Below are positions 23,070 to 35,086 of a stretch of 64,000 nucleotides of DNA, piece after piece (position 1 is the stretch's first letter; every line of letters starts with the position of its first letter). Position numbers and translations under genes: made by a program. The notes beneath the pieces are model-generated. The model was not told where the DNA came from, searched no databases, and worked only from the letters and a program-made list of their open reading frames with translations. Origin of the DNA: Progne subis subis (Eukaryota; Chordata; Aves; Passeriformes; Hirundinidae); the NCBI GenBank assembly GCA_022316685.1, contig JAKJHU010000156.1, positions 1-64,000 on the forward strand. Reading direction: 5' to 3'.

Positions 23070-23222
23070 ATCACAGAATCCCAGACTGGGCTGGGTTGAA
23101 AATGACCTTCAAGCGCCTGCCATTGCACCCCCTGCCATGGGCAGGGACACCCTCCACTATCCCAGGTTGCTCCAAGCCCTGTCCAGTCTTGAACACTTGA
23201 AGGGGTGGGGAGTCTGCAGCCA
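23070..23222 (-). mobile_element. CR1 LINE 3' end, about 150 bp
   Basis: Inverted copy with 'atcacagaatcccagactgg', 'gctgggttgaaaatgacctt', 'ccccctgccatgggcagggac' and 'ctatcccaggttgctccaagc'. It is degraded after 'gaacacttgaagggg'. Confidence 0.93.
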
Positions 23223-25689
23223 AATGGGTTAAGTGTCAAGGGAATGCCCCAACAAGGACCAAGTTAAACCTCAAGTCACAGACTCCCACTCAAATTCTTT
23301 AGAGCTCCAGCAGTCCCCTTTGGGACAGGACAATGTCACCTTGCTGGGGGGAAGGCTGGAATGACCATCTTTCCTCACTCTGCGAGCAGCAGCCACTCTT
23401 AAAGCCTTGAGATGTTGCTGAGTCTAGAAATAGGAGTCAGCTTGTCTTCTTTTCTGCCCATTTCTGTGCAGAGCTTGAAAGATTTATTCTGTGCAATAGC
23501 AAGCACAACCACAGCCCTTACTTCTTTCTTGGCAGCTTTATTAAAACATTGCATTGCTTGATTAGGTTAAGCCATTTCATGTCAAGATTTAGACCAACCC
23601 TAAAATAAGTAATTTTGCTATGTATGACTTTCTTTACTAAGCTGGGGGGAAATGCTCCCTAACCTCTAAACAAAACTGCAGTTAAGAGCTCAGTGCTCAC
23701 AGCCTCTGAAAAACAGAAGTTTGGCATCCCCAAGAGACAGCTCTATCTAGAGGTCTGGAAAAGCCATGTCATAACAAATTTATTTCTGAAAAGATTATCT
23801 GACAAACACTGACAGCTTCTCAACTTGGCTGTCCAACTGTGCCCTGTTCTCTGCTCATTCCTGCCCGCCTCCCCTACAGGCAGCCATAAGAACAGGACAA
23901 TCCCAGAGCCCCACTCTACAGTCTTGCCTCAGAGGTGTCCATTCCTAGCCACAGAAATCCAAATCCAACCAAGGATTTTTGGCTTCAGCATGATCATGGA
24001 ATTCTTGGCTAGACAAACTTAAACCTAGTTCCTGAGGCAAGTGCTGATGGGACAGTCCAGGTGCCCAGAAGTCAAGCGTTGGCAGCTGGCACTGGGCTCT
24101 TCTCTGCATCAAAGGGAGCAGCAAAATGAAACATTAATGGCCAAGGCAAAGACAACTTGCTATTGGAACCTGGTGGATTATTACACTGTCAGTCCCCTGA
24201 GTTCCCATGTGATTATTTTACAAGCTAAAACACCCAGGCAGCAATAATTCTCTGAAAACAAACAGAGAGGCCTAGGCTCAGGATGAGGAAATGACTTGTT
24301 TTCTTAGGCAGCTTTTAAAGGTACAGTCCACCTCTTGCAGGGATCTTTTCTCCACCCCCCTCATTGTGCACAACTCCCTTCAGTTCATAAGCTCAAGCTA
24401 TATTTGTGGATATCTCTGCTCAAGTTGTTTCAGGATACTTTACACAGGCAAGGCTTTGCTCCTGCCACAAACACGGAAACAAAGCTCTGAAGTTACAGTT
24501 GAAAGACACACTTTAAAGACACGCCTAAAGTTTTACTGAGCAAAGAAACTTCCAATAAGGAAAGAAAAAACCACAAGTATTAGTTAGTGATTAACTTATT
24601 GAGAAGACAAAGGAACCTTGTTTGTGTGTGGAGTATCCACCACAGCAAGAAACCGAATGAGATGGCACTGGTCCATTCTCACTGCAGAATTCCAACAGAA
24701 CTCATACAAATGAGGCTGAAGCACCTCTCACCATCGTTTCTACATTGAAAACAATGGATAATAATTTAACTTACTTTCAGAAATACCATGTCTACCATGG
24801 CATCTATATCCAACTCTTTCCCTCAGTGCACTGATTAAATAGCTGAGAGTTGTTTGCATCAGGTGTTTTATCATTTCAGCAATGCCATACTCACAGCACA
24901 CAGAGAGCTGGAACAGCTGGAGGATCACAGGAGATGGAAATCACAGCTCCTGGTGGCCAATTTCCTCAGGTTCCAACGCTGCAGGAGGTGCAGTGCCTCT
25001 CCCAGGAGTGCATTCCTGAGAAAAGTAGGCAAAAACAAACCACAGATTTCAATAAAACAGCATAAACCCCTACAAGGCATTTTGTAATCTTACAGCATTC
25101 AGGCTCAGAGCAGGATGTGTACCTGCCTTCCTGTCTGCACATTTAAGGCAGAACCAGAAACATTAAAGCATTTTCTGGCAGGGTCAGTGGATCATGACAA
25201 AACCCTGCAGGCCAGAACCACAGGGAGCCTGGCATACGGCCGGGGGGTCTCCAGAAGCATCCTAGGAGAGCAGGCACACAAAGCCCATCCTGAGATTCTT
25301 GTGTAGCACAGGGGACAAGTCAAGACTCTGGGAAACCAGATCTAGATTTAAAGACTTACAGCTTCCCCCTTTCTCTTTTTATCCCTACCCAAATTACAGC
25401 CCCATGCTGCATTTCAGCCTCATTTACAGCCTTGTGAGGAACAAGGCACAGCTGGGGCAGGGCCTGTGCCCTCACAACTGCCTTCACCCAAACAGCTGCA
25501 CCTGAAGGATCTCTCCAGTAGCACAAAGAGCCATCACATTCACTATGGCTGCAGCAGGGAGGTGCCAAGAGATAAGGGGAGACTGATAAACAGAGCACCC
25601 GCCACAACCACGGTAAGGGGACCTGGGGCAGCTTTGGGTGGGTTATTTTGTTTGAGCCTCTACTCCACAGCTGTAGAACAGTCTGGCAG
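23223..25689. other. Unique non-coding sequence
   Basis: About 2.5 kb without a recognised repeat. Frames reach 82 codons. Splice-donor-like GTAAGT signals on the minus strand near 24771 and 25357 have no convincing exon attached. Confidence 0.45.
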
Positions 25690-25963
25690 CAGTCTGGGGC
25701 CTGAAGGAGCGGCTGGAGCTGTGCCAGGGCAGGGTTAGGATGGAGATCAGAGAAAGGTTCTTCCCCCAGAGGGTGCTGGGCACTGCCCAGGCTCCCCAGG
25801 GAATGGGCACGGCCCTGAAGCTGCCAGAGCTCCAGGAGCATTTGGACAGCGCTGCCAGGGATGCTCAGGGTGGGATTGTTGGGCTGTCCTGTGCAGGGCC
25901 AGGGGTTGGAGTCCATGATCCTTGTGGGTCCCTTCCAGCTCAGGATATTCTGTGATTCTATGG
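25690..25963 (+). mobile_element. CR1 LINE 3' end of the 'ctggagctgtgccaggg' subfamily
   Basis: Forward copy with 'gagcggctggagctgtgcca', 'gttcttcccccagagggtgc', 'actgcccaggctccccaggg', 'ggcacggccctgaagctgcc', 'catttggacagcgctgcca' and 'ccatgatccttgtgggtccc', ending with two clean octamers (attctgtgattctatgg). It is one of the least degraded copies in the window. The minus-strand frame across it is the inverse reading of the element. Confidence 0.96.
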
Positions 25964-26921
25964 TTTGTTGACACACAAGCTTTGTGAGCACAACACAGAT
26001 CAGTGCTCAGCACCTGAGTTCCATCATATAAAAAGAGAATTCTGCCTTTCAGACCTACTCTGCTCTTGACAATCACCTCCTATCTTAAGTTTTTGATAGC
26101 TTAGATTCCAAGAAGAGCTCATGAAGAGCTATCCTTGGGATTACAATGAGCTATGATATTAACTTTTATTTATTAAATTCTCAATGAGCAGCCCTACTGC
26201 AAGTTTCTTTTTATAGCTGATCAAATTAAACATGTATGACCTGTCATCCTGTAGTCAGTCTCAGTGTTATCTCTTTGCTGAGAAACACAATGAAGAACAA
26301 CAACATTCTCTCTTCCACAGCCAAATAATTTTTAATCACCTTAGCCACAGAACCCCTATTGGTAATCCGTCCTCTGGGCCCTCCTTGTTCTAAAAGCAGA
26401 GGCTGATAGAGAATTCAATTAATGTGTCCCCTAAGGACAACACATTCAATCACACGAAGTGAGGAAAAGCATGCTCAGATGGAAAAGGAACTCCAGCTCC
26501 AAACTTACAGAGGAAAGTCTGTGTCCCAGTGGGCAGAATACCATTAGTCTCATGAAGTAAGGAAGGGGCTTTGGGTTTCTGCTTTGGCAACAAAAAGCTT
26601 TGTTGCTGCTGAATTTTCTCCCTTTTAGGATGATCTGCCATCTTAATCCAGGGAAACCCAAAGGAATTCTCAGGGTCAAGCCTTCAGAAGCTCAGTGTTG
26701 GGTCTGTTGTGCTGATTTGGTTTTCCCCATCTGTTGAAGAATATGTAAATCCTATATGCCACCACTTCTACTGCTTAGGTGCCTAAAACATTATCCTGTT
26801 AGCAGAGAAAAAAGCATGGATTAGATCCCAACCCTTTGTGAAGGGAAGAATTCTAAAAGGAAAGCCATATTCTGTCTAGGGCTTTGCCTAGTTGGAACTT
26901 TCTGCTGTAGTATTTATCACT
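25964..26921. other. Unique spacer between two inverted CR1 copies
   Basis: About 960 AT-rich bases separating a forward and an inverted copy of the same CR1 subfamily. No gene was recognised. Confidence 0.5.
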
Positions 26922-27180
26922 GAGTCACAGAATCACAGAGTAGCCTGAGTTGGAGGGGACCCACAAGGATCATTGAATCCAACTTCTGTCCTTGTACAGC
27001 ACACCCCACAATCCCACCCTGTGCCTGAGAGTGTTGTCCAAATGCACTTTGGGCTTTGCCATGCTTGGGACCATGACCACTGCCTGACCATGAGGCCAGA
27101 ACATCATCTGGGGAAAGAACCTTCCCCTAATATCCCACCTAAACCTGCCCTGACACAGCTCCAGCCAGTTGGCTCAGCTT
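26922..27180 (-). mobile_element. CR1 LINE 3' end, same subfamily as the 25.7 kb copy, inverted
   Basis: Inverted copy: 'gagtcacagaatcacagagta', 'gagttggaggggacccacaagg', 'ttgtacagcacaccccacaatc', 'gttgtccaaatgcactttggg', 'aaagaaccttcccctaatatc' and 'aaacctgccctgacacagctc'. It is more diverged than its partner at 25690-25963. Confidence 0.93.
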
Positions 27181-27377
27181 CCCCACATCATCTTCAAACA
27201 GAATTTTGTATCCCAGTCACACAGACCTTGAACAAAACCAACCATTGTCTTGCTCAAGCAGGGTAAAGTGTGAAGAACTTCAGGCTCCCACGCATGGCTC
27301 AAAAATGGTCAAAACCAGCTCAAGCACAGAACAAACCTGCAGTTCTTAGTGGATTTGCTCTCCATTTCACACATATC
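27181..27377. other. Short unique spacer
   Basis: About 200 bases. Nothing was recognised. Confidence 0.45.
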
Positions 27378-27442
27378 ATGGGTTGGAACTAGATGATCTT
27401 TGAGATCCTTTCCAGCCCAAAACGTTCCATGATTCTATGATC
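27378..27442 (+). mobile_element. Very short CR1 LINE 3' end
   Basis: Only the last roughly 65 bases of a forward CR1 remain: 'gggttggaactagatgatct', 'ttgagatcctttccagccca' and the terminal 'ttccatgattctatgatc' octamers. An extreme 5'-truncated insertion or a remnant. Confidence 0.85.
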
Positions 27443-28127
27443 AATTAGTTTCCATTGGACCTGAAGGCATTCTGCAACTCCAGAGGACTAAAACTACAAA
27501 AATATACATTTAAAATAGATTTCCCACACATCCTGTCACACCAAACTAAAATATGCATGAGCTGGGTATAAACCAAGCTTCCCAAACCATCCTGTTGTCA
27601 GCAGCTTCAACGCTGCATAAACATACCCAGGGACAATTGCTGAGTCACAGCAGCCGCACGAGATTATCCAGGGTTTGAAAAATCTGGATTTCAGAACAGA
27701 AACCGCTGTGTTGCTGTCAGTTAGCAGGTGAAACAAAACACAGCATTGAGGGCGGGGGGAAAGAAAGAAAACAAAGCCAAACTGTTGGCTCTGTTGGGTA
27801 ACTTTTCTAGTCTTCCCAGCTTGTGATAGTGGCAGATGGCCCAGTCTGTAAATTAGCAGTTACCAGATGGGCCCCCTAAGTAGCTTTACTGCAGTAAATT
27901 GATTTGTTCGTAGATTTGGTATTAAAATGTCCTTCACTGTCTGGGTAGAGTTTGGCCACAGAGCTGCAAATTCCACTTGACTGCAGGGAAGGCCAAAACC
28001 CCACACATTCCTTTTGCGAAGCTATTTCCATGTGTGGTGGATACTGGCGAGTCCCAGTCACCAGTCAGGTAGGTGTACTGGAGGTACTTGGCTCTGCCAG
28101 AGAGGCCAGAGCAGACTCAGGATTTGG
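27443..28127. other. Unique non-coding sequence
   Basis: About 690 bases with no recognised gene or repeat. Confidence 0.5.
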
Positions 28128-28178
28128 ATGATCCTTATGGATCCCTTCAAACTTAGGATATTCTATGACTCTATAATT
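28128..28178 (+). mobile_element. Very short CR1 LINE 3' end
   Basis: About 50 bases of a forward CR1 terminus: 'gatgatccttatggatccctt' type sequence, then 'aggatattctatgactctata'. The octamers are diverged but recognisable. It probably belongs to the same subfamily as the 25.7 kb copy, which also ends 'ctcaggatattct'. Confidence 0.75.
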
Positions 28179-28400
28179 AAATTCTGGCCATGGATGACAA
28201 ACACAGACAACCGTGCAGCGAGGAGTTGGGAAAGGGCACCCTAACCTAGGGAAATATCTGTTGGGTTGGCACAACTACTTCAGGACACAATTCTCATTGT
28301 GGCTGACAATAGGGAAAGAATGCTTATCAGACATTTCAGTGCCATTCATCTGTCTCTCTCTTTCTTCCCTCTATACCCTTTGCCTCTCCTCCAACCATTT
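28179..28400. other. Short unique spacer
   Basis: About 220 bases between CR1 remnants. Nothing was recognised. Confidence 0.45.
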
Positions 28401-28900
28401 TCACAGAATCACGGAATTCCTCTGGAAATCATCCAGTCCAAACCCCTAGGTCACTTAGACCTGGTGACGCAGGAATGCATCCAGGTGGATTTGGAATGCC
28501 TCCAGAGAGGGAGACTCCACAGCCTCCCTGGGCAGCTGTTCCAATGCTCTGCCACCCTCAATGAACAGAAGTTCTTCCTCGTGTTGAGGTGGAACTTCTT
28601 GTGGTTTAGTTCATGGCCTTTGCTCCTCATCCTGCCACCTGGCACCACTGAAAAGAGTCTGGCACCACCCTCTTGGCACCCGCCTTGGAGAGATTGGTAT
28701 GGATTGATGAGATCCACTCTCAGTCTTCTCTTCTCCAGACTAAACAGGCCCAGCTCACACAACTTCTTCTCATCAGAGAGGTGCTCCAGACCCCTTATCA
28801 TCTTTGTGGCCTCTGCTGAACCCTCTCCAGTAGCTCCTTGTCTTTCCTGAATTGTGGAGACCAGGACGCAACATGATACTCTCAGTCCAGTTCCAACAAT
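28401..28900 (-). mobile_element. Older CR1 LINE retaining an open ORF2 tail
   Basis: Inverted copy of about 500 bases, starting with 'tcacagaatcacggaattcc' and 'aaatcatccagtccaa'. On the minus strand a frame of 155 codons (28918-28451) stays open across the element and shows the CR1 ORF2 C-terminal signatures A-T-K-M-I-R-G-L-E-H-L, L-G-L-F-S-L-E-K-R-R-L-R, G-A-R-L-F-S-V-V-P and E-H-W-N. This is the tail that follows the reverse-transcriptase domain; the catalytic part is not present. The diverged octamers suggest an old copy despite the open frame. Confidence 0.93.
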
Positions 28901-31900
28901 TCTGCTGATGAACCACATTTGCAGATTTTGGCCCTTCTCTGTCTCTTTTGCTGCTCAGCTGTGTAGTGAGCTCCAGCAGCAGTACGTGCGGCCTTGTTGT
29001 CCAGGGTGAACTTTGGGTGCTGAAAGTACTACTAACCAGGATTTCTACTCCTATGTCAATATCTCAAAGAAGATGGAATTACTGGAAAGAAAAGAAGGTC
29101 AATATGTTATTTTTCTCCATTTCATGGAAGAGGCTGATAGCCAACATTCTCTAGCTTTTGTTGTTATCCTCCCAGACCTCTGCTCCAGTAAGAGGAAATT
29201 GTCTCAGCAGTAGTGAGCCGGAAGCTAGAGATTGACATTTATTGAAGTGAAATACTCGGCATTCCTTAGATTTCTTAATAAACCCACAAGTGTTTCCATC
29301 TTCCTAGAGCTTCTTTGGCATGTCCTGGCATGATATCCCGTAAGACTCAGTCCCAAAAGCCTTTGCATACATTTCAGTTCATGTCAAAGGCTGGCAAACT
29401 ATGACTTAATTCTCCCAGTGGTCCTCTGCAGCTGCAAGGGATGTAAAGTCACCAGGGAAGAGTGACAAACAAAAAGAAATTACTCAAATTTCTGCAACAG
29501 TAGTGTCACATGATGGTTTATAGTTCTAATATCTGGATATTAGATATATGGCTGGCAAAACAAACAAAACAGTTTTCCTCCTCAAGCTTCAAGAATTAAA
29601 TCATTTGTCAGCCTGAAAGCTCATATTTCCTCAAGTTATGTTGCTGACAATAATGGGCAATGGAGCATTGTTCCATCTCCCTTTTTTCCTCTATGTCCAT
29701 TTTTCCCACTGTTTCAAATGAACTCCAAGTTAGATCTCCTGCCATAGGTATAAGTACATATTATTGTTCCTAATTAACTTGACTCAAATATCTTCACATG
29801 CCCACTTGGTCCTTAATCCAACACTAAATGATCAAAACCTAGTCCTGAAAATGGAAAGGGCACCGATGGCTGGACATCAATGGCTGTGATTAAGATTCCT
29901 GACTCAGTGGCAGAAACATTCACTTAGTGAATGTATCCAGCATTGAGACAAGCAGCATCCAAACCCAAACTGCAGTGCTGCAAACCACTACTGCTGAATT
30001 TTGAGTTTTTTGCTGGAAAAGAGGCAACAGGGCCATTTCTAAACCGAGTTTTTAGAGGGGAGTGTGGTTTAAAGGGCTTTGCGCTCTAGCTGGTGAGACT
30101 GTTCAAATTCAGCGAGCTGTAACTATTACACACATAACTATTATTCTCCAGAAGAGCCTGGTTTACAACAATATCAGTCCAAGGAAACCATGGGGTGCAA
30201 AGCTTGCTGCATCAAAAGCTGGAGGAAGTAAACCCTGGGCTCAAGGGAGTGCTGGGAATGACAAGCAGCTCTCTCCCTCTTCTCCTTCAGCACTTCACCC
30301 AGTGTCTGGATATCTGGCACTGTCACATTTTCCCCAGAGAACTACTTGTTTTCTTTACTATCCCACCAAGCAGCGTCCTACCCTGAGAACCAAGACAGAT
30401 ATTCCTACTGGAATGCAAAACAATCTGGCATTTTTCAGGAGGTTTATTGTTGGCGCTTCATTTCCTGTTGGTCATTCTTCTTTCTCCAACTCTCCTCCAC
30501 TGAATCTCAGTTTATCTTCAGATTTTACCCATGACCTGGGCTGACCTGCCTTTTAACCTCTGTCTCTCAAGCTGCTTAATACTCCTGTCCTCCTGTTCAC
30601 AAAACTCAGGTCTCTTGGCAGTGAAGCACAGAAATTTGCATTTAACAATTTAAATAGGAGCAACGGAAGCCCATGTTCCAGGAAATCTGTCTCTGCTGCC
30701 TGGGGCCCTGTCCCCATCCTCATACAGATGAGACTGCCTCACTGCTCCTCCAGCTACACCTCAGCTCTGTGCTGCCTTCCAGACCATCAGTGTCTTTTCC
30801 ATGGAAGCCTGAACTGATTTTCCTAGATACTTTTGCCAGTCAAGTGGCTTATTTGTGTGCTTTTATCAACCTGCCCTGGTAGCTGGGGAGGGCAAGAAGT
30901 GAGGGGACATGTTCCAGTCCCTCGTCATTAAAATACAGTCCTGCTTATCAATAAAAAAAAACTGATATTAGGTGAAAATAATCCATTACTGTTCAAAAAG
31001 GAAAGGCTACCCTTTAGAACTGATCTGCTAACTGTGGTGCAAGTTATCCCACCTCGTTACTAGCAACTGCCTTCGCTTCCTCCCTCTTCCCAGACACCAA
31101 AATCGCAGTATGCCCTTTCTAGATGTTTTCAGTCATTAATTCCTTCCAGTTCAAGTCCTTCCTGAAGAGATTGAAGCAAAAATCTACTGATAAGTTTGCA
31201 GCCCAACCTGAGCACTTAGCTTAGTCTTGTTTTGGTGTCTTCCCTTCATTTACCATCCATTCCACTTTTTTAGTGGCTTCACCTTTGCACCTCACATTCC
31301 TAGACCGTGTTTGAGATCGTGGCTTGCCTGTCTCGAGAGCAAGGACAACACATTCATCCTCCTGTTCCCTGTTTTGTTCTTGGCAAAACCCTTTCTCTCT
31401 GCATACTGCACCATAGAGTACTATGGGACTTAGAGGTACTTTTATTGGAAATCCACAAAGACAATCCCTTATACACATTCCCAGGATGCAGAGACTCACA
31501 CTGGAAAGTTGTACTCCACCCTTTCTTGCACTTTGAAGTGCAAGTACCAAAAGGTACACAGGGGAGTGCTGTCTTCTTCACCCACGTCCTCCTGCAGTGG
31601 CTGTGAAGTATTGGAAAGCAGGCTTCAACTTTTGCCAGGTTTTGTGCATTTTCTTTCTTTATCCTTCTCATTGCCAGGCAGGTCAAACAGCTGGACAGCT
31701 GCTGGGCTGTTATTTGTGCCAGGAGTGAGGGCTGTACAGACTCAAGCAGATCATACACTTCACTGGTAAAGTGCATCACCAGAGCAGGTTACACAAGCAC
31801 GCCTAGAAAGCCACATATTGTGCACAGACGGGTAATGAAATAAAAACTGCTGAACACTGGGACTAGGAACCAGATCAGTAGGGTCACCCTAAGCTGAATT

Positions 31901-32048
31901 GTTCATGGCTCAGCAGCTTCTCTGAAGCCCATCCAGGGAGCCAGGGCTGTAACAAACCCCCTTGTGTGATGCAGCAGTAGCCAGCAGTACTGTGTGTGCA
32001 CTGAGAGCCTTCCTGCAGTGCAGAACACGAGGGTCTGACAGGTCACTG
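28901..32048. other. Unique non-coding sequence
   Basis: 3.1 kb with no recognised repeat. The longest frame is 160 codons (30062-30544, plus), with a second overlapping frame in the same stretch and no domain. Nothing supports a gene. Confidence 0.5.
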
Positions 32049-32212
32049 TAGAATCACGGAATGGTTTGGGTTGGAAAGGACCTTAAAGCTCATCTCATTC
32101 CACCCCCTGCCATAGGCAGGGACACCTTCCACTAGCCCAGGTTGTTTCAAATCCCAGCCTGGTCTTGGACACTTCCAGGGACCAGACAGCCACAGCTTCT
32201 CCGGGCAACTTT
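32049..32212 (-). mobile_element. CR1 LINE 3' end, about 160 bp
   Basis: Inverted copy with 'tagaatcacggaatggtttgg', 'gttggaaaggaccttaaagc', 'ccaccccctgccataggcag', 'ccactagcccaggttgtttc' and 'cacagcttctccgggcaac'. It lies 130 bases from the next CR1, which belongs to another subfamily, in the same orientation. Confidence 0.95.
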
Positions 32213-32341
32213 ACATTCTGTCTGTTTTTACAGGTAATTTTATGCAACTTGAACTGACAATAAAAGGCTTTTCCCTCTTCCCAGGCCACCAGCTCAAACC
32301 ACTTCAAGCTTGGGACAAACATTTTTATTTTCTCATACTTT
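32213..32341. other. Short unique spacer
   Basis: About 130 bases separating two CR1 copies in the same orientation. Nothing was recognised. Confidence 0.45.
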
Positions 32342-32700
32342 ATGGAATCACAGAATCAATTAGGTTGGAAAAGACCTCCAAGATCTCTGAGTCCAACCTG
32401 TGACTGATCTCCCCACCCCAGACCAGAGCCCTGAGTGCCACGTTCAGGCCTTCCTTGGACACCTCCAGAGATGGGGGCTCCATACTGCCCTGGGCAGCCC
32501 CTGCCAAGGCCTGAGCACTCTTTCTGTGAAGAAAGTTCTCTTGATATCCAACCTAAACACAGCTTGAGGCCGTTCCCTCTCCTCCTGTTCCTGGGGAGCA
32601 GAGCCTGACCCCCCCAGCTGTCCCCTCCTGTCAGAGAGTTGTGCAGAGCCACAAGGTCCCCCCTGAGCCTCCTTTTCTCCAGGCTTTCTGTCCCCCTGGC
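32342..32700 (-). mobile_element. CR1 LINE 3' region, subfamily shared with the 61.0 kb copy
   Basis: Inverted copy with 'tggaatcacagaatcaattag', 'gttggaaaagacctccaaga', 'ccttccttggacacctccag', 'ctctcctcctgttcctgggg', 'gctgtcccctcctgtcagag' and 'cctgagcctccttttctcc'. The forward copy at 61030-61519 shows the same blocks in reverse complement, so both belong to one subfamily. Confidence 0.95.
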
Positions 32701-34546
32701 TGAAGCCAGCAATGCCTGGGAGGCTGGAAGATCGCCAGCCACAGGTAGTCATTCTGCACACCATGTCCCAACCTTTGGCACAGCTTTGTCCTGCATGGCA
32801 TCAGTGTCACTTGCACTACTGAGAATGCTGGAGTTTATGCAAATTATCCCCAAGCTAATGCAGAATGGATCCCATGTAAATATTTATCAACTCATAGTAT
32901 TTAGGGGTACTACCAAAAAAAAAAAAAAAAAAAAGGAAAATAACTTACTCTTTTCCTGCACAACCTACAAAGTCCTTGATTCTTTTCTCTTAATGTCAAA
33001 AAATTAAGAGCAAATGTAAATCAGTGCACTTCATTACTTCATTTCTGTGGAGGGAAGGGACAAAACATGAGTTATGAAAGTTATTATGAAGATTGTAGTA
33101 AATAGCTCAACTGTTCAGAGTTACATTTCAGCCCATTTTAGTGCATGCTTTTCCTCTTTTTTTTTTTTGAACACTGAAGAAATGAAGACTTGAATAAAGC
33201 CTGGTCCAACACTGAACTAATTCCCAGAGGCAAAGGACTGAATTCATTCTTAGGTCAGGCCCAGATTTGGCTCTGTGCTGTGATAGGGCACTGGGAGCTG
33301 TGTCTCAGCCCCAGAGTGCAGATGTTTAAGCACTCTCCACCAGTGATATATACACACCAATGCAAAAGGAGGTCTTTCCAAGGAAAAGAAATGAAAGCTG
33401 CTGTGGAAGGACAAGGAAAGGGTGAGGACAAGCCCACACAGAGAGGTGGTGGTCATGAATCATCATATAAGCAGAACAGAGTATGGTTTTGTCATGTTGG
33501 ATAACTGATTCTTGTTACATTTTCCAGCGGCAGATCACTTGGAGACCTTTGAGTACAGAAGCCTTAGTCATGCAGCTTTGCACTTCAAAGCTTCTTACTG
33601 ATAATTAAGAAACACTTACTTAAAACTGTTATTCTGTTCACCAATGTGACATTTGCATGTCAGCTTTCCCTTTGGAGAATGAAGTTTTCCACACTGACCT
33701 TCCCTCAGACTGCAAATCTGCAAGTACAAGTTGAAATGTTGAGTTGAGAGTGGAGTAAGTATTAATCCTTAGCCATGAACACTTGACAAGTCCTGCTCAT
33801 AGCAAGGAAAAGGGCTTGCATTACATTTAGTTCCAATTTTCCTTTTTTTTTTCAAGGACCAGCTCAGCCAGATAGGGCAAAGCTGCACAGCCAGGATTAC
33901 ACAGGGGCACTAAAGGTTTTCCCTGCTAAGTCCAAGTAGGGTAAACTTATTACACCAGCTCACGTGTTCCAGAAAAAGTGCTGCAAAACTCCCACTGGCT
34001 TCAACCAGCAACTTCTGCCACAAAGGCAGAGGAAGGGTCTTGACTCTGATGATGTGGCTGGAATCAAACAAGGAGACTTTAGTTAGTGACTAGTTTTATT
34101 GGCACCCATTAATCAGTTTTCACTCATATTCTTTATTCACTTTAACTTCTCTGCATGCTCAGATTGGAACCCTGACTCCATCCCCTTCCAGCAGAAAATA
34201 TTCTTTCCATATTGTTTTCTTACAGCCTACAAATAGTTAAGAGCCAATTTTATTAGGTTGCCCTTATCACCTGAAGTGCTACTTTGGCTCCTGGAGAGCC
34301 CAGCTCCATTGTCAGCTAAGCAAACAATTACTTCTCTCCCTCAGAATACTGGGGCAGGCTTCAGACAGTGCTCTGCTGCAGTGCACAACATCTTCTTCCA
34401 CAGCATTTGAAAGCTGAACAACCTCTGCAGGGAAAAAAGGGACAAACATCTGACTAAACTTCCAGTTCCAATTAAAAAAAAAGGAGCAAAAGCACACACA
34501 AGTGTGTAATTGTAGAGAAGAATAAAAAAGAAGCATCAAAAGCAGC
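32701..34546. other. Unique sequence with A and T tracts
   Basis: It contains a 20-bp A tract at 32915-32934 and T tracts near 33157-33168 and 33844-33853. No gene or transposon was recognised. Confidence 0.5.
32915..32934. repeat. Poly(A) tract, 20 bp
   Basis: Run of 20 A after 'ggggtactacc'. No retroposed body was recognised upstream. Confidence 0.92.
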
Positions 34547-35086
34547 AGATTCTGCCCCTCTGCCCTGCTCAGGTAAAACCCCCCTGCAGGGCTGCACCAA
34601 GCCCTATGGCCCCAGCACAGGAAGGATGTAGAGCTGCTGGAGCCAGACCAGAGGAGTCCACAAATATGATCAGAAAAATGGGGCAGCTCTGCTGGGGGGA
34701 AAGGCTGGGAGGGCTGGAGTTGTTCAGCCTGGAGAAGAGAAGCTTCAGGGTGACTTATTCGTGGCCTTGCAGTGCCTGAAGGGAACTTCAAGCAAGACAG
34801 AGAGGGACTTTTACAAGGACCTGGAGTGCCAGGACAAGGGGAAATTGCTTCCCACTGCCAGAGGGCAGGGTTACATGGGATATTGGGAGGAAATTCTTCC
34901 CTGTGAGGGTGGGGAGGCCCTGGCACAGGTAGCCCAGAAAAGCTGTGGCTGCCCCTGGATCCCTGGAAGTTTTCCGTGTCAGACAGGGCTTGGAACAACC
35001 TGGGATAGTGGAAGGTGTCCCTACCCATGCTGGGATTTAGAATGAGATGGCTTTAAGGTCACTTCCAGTTCAACCCATTCTGTGAT
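34547..35086 (+). mobile_element. CR1 LINE 3' region, about 540 bp (longest copy in the window)
   Basis: Forward copy. From the left: 'ctgcccctctgccctgctcagg', 'gaccagaggagtccaca', 'ttgttcagcctggagaagaga', 'gtggccttgcagtgcctgaa', 'gagagggacttttacaagga', 'gggatattgggaggaaattc', 'agctgtggctgcccctgga', 'ggaaggtgtccctaccc' and a terminal 'attctgtgatttagg'. It covers the same 5' region as the 17.0 kb copy but keeps its 3' end. The 238-codon minus-strand frame over it is an antisense reading of the element, not a gene. Confidence 0.96.

Noticed and set aside
24771..24850. Minus-strand donor 'ctgaaa|gtaagtt' after a short frame
   Set aside because: The preceding peptide shows no family resemblance and the acceptor 'aactctcag' is ordinary. 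Evidence is not enough to list an exon.
25356..25991. 211-codon minus-strand frame
   Set aside because: The upstream half is antisense CR1 (25690-25963) and the rest has no coding character.
30062..30544. 160-codon plus-strand frame
   Set aside because: No domain or motif, overlaps another frame of similar quality, and has no splice or promoter support.
34312..35028. 238-codon minus-strand frame
   Set aside because: It lies mostly on the CR1 copy at 34547-35086 read antisense, so it is not a host gene.
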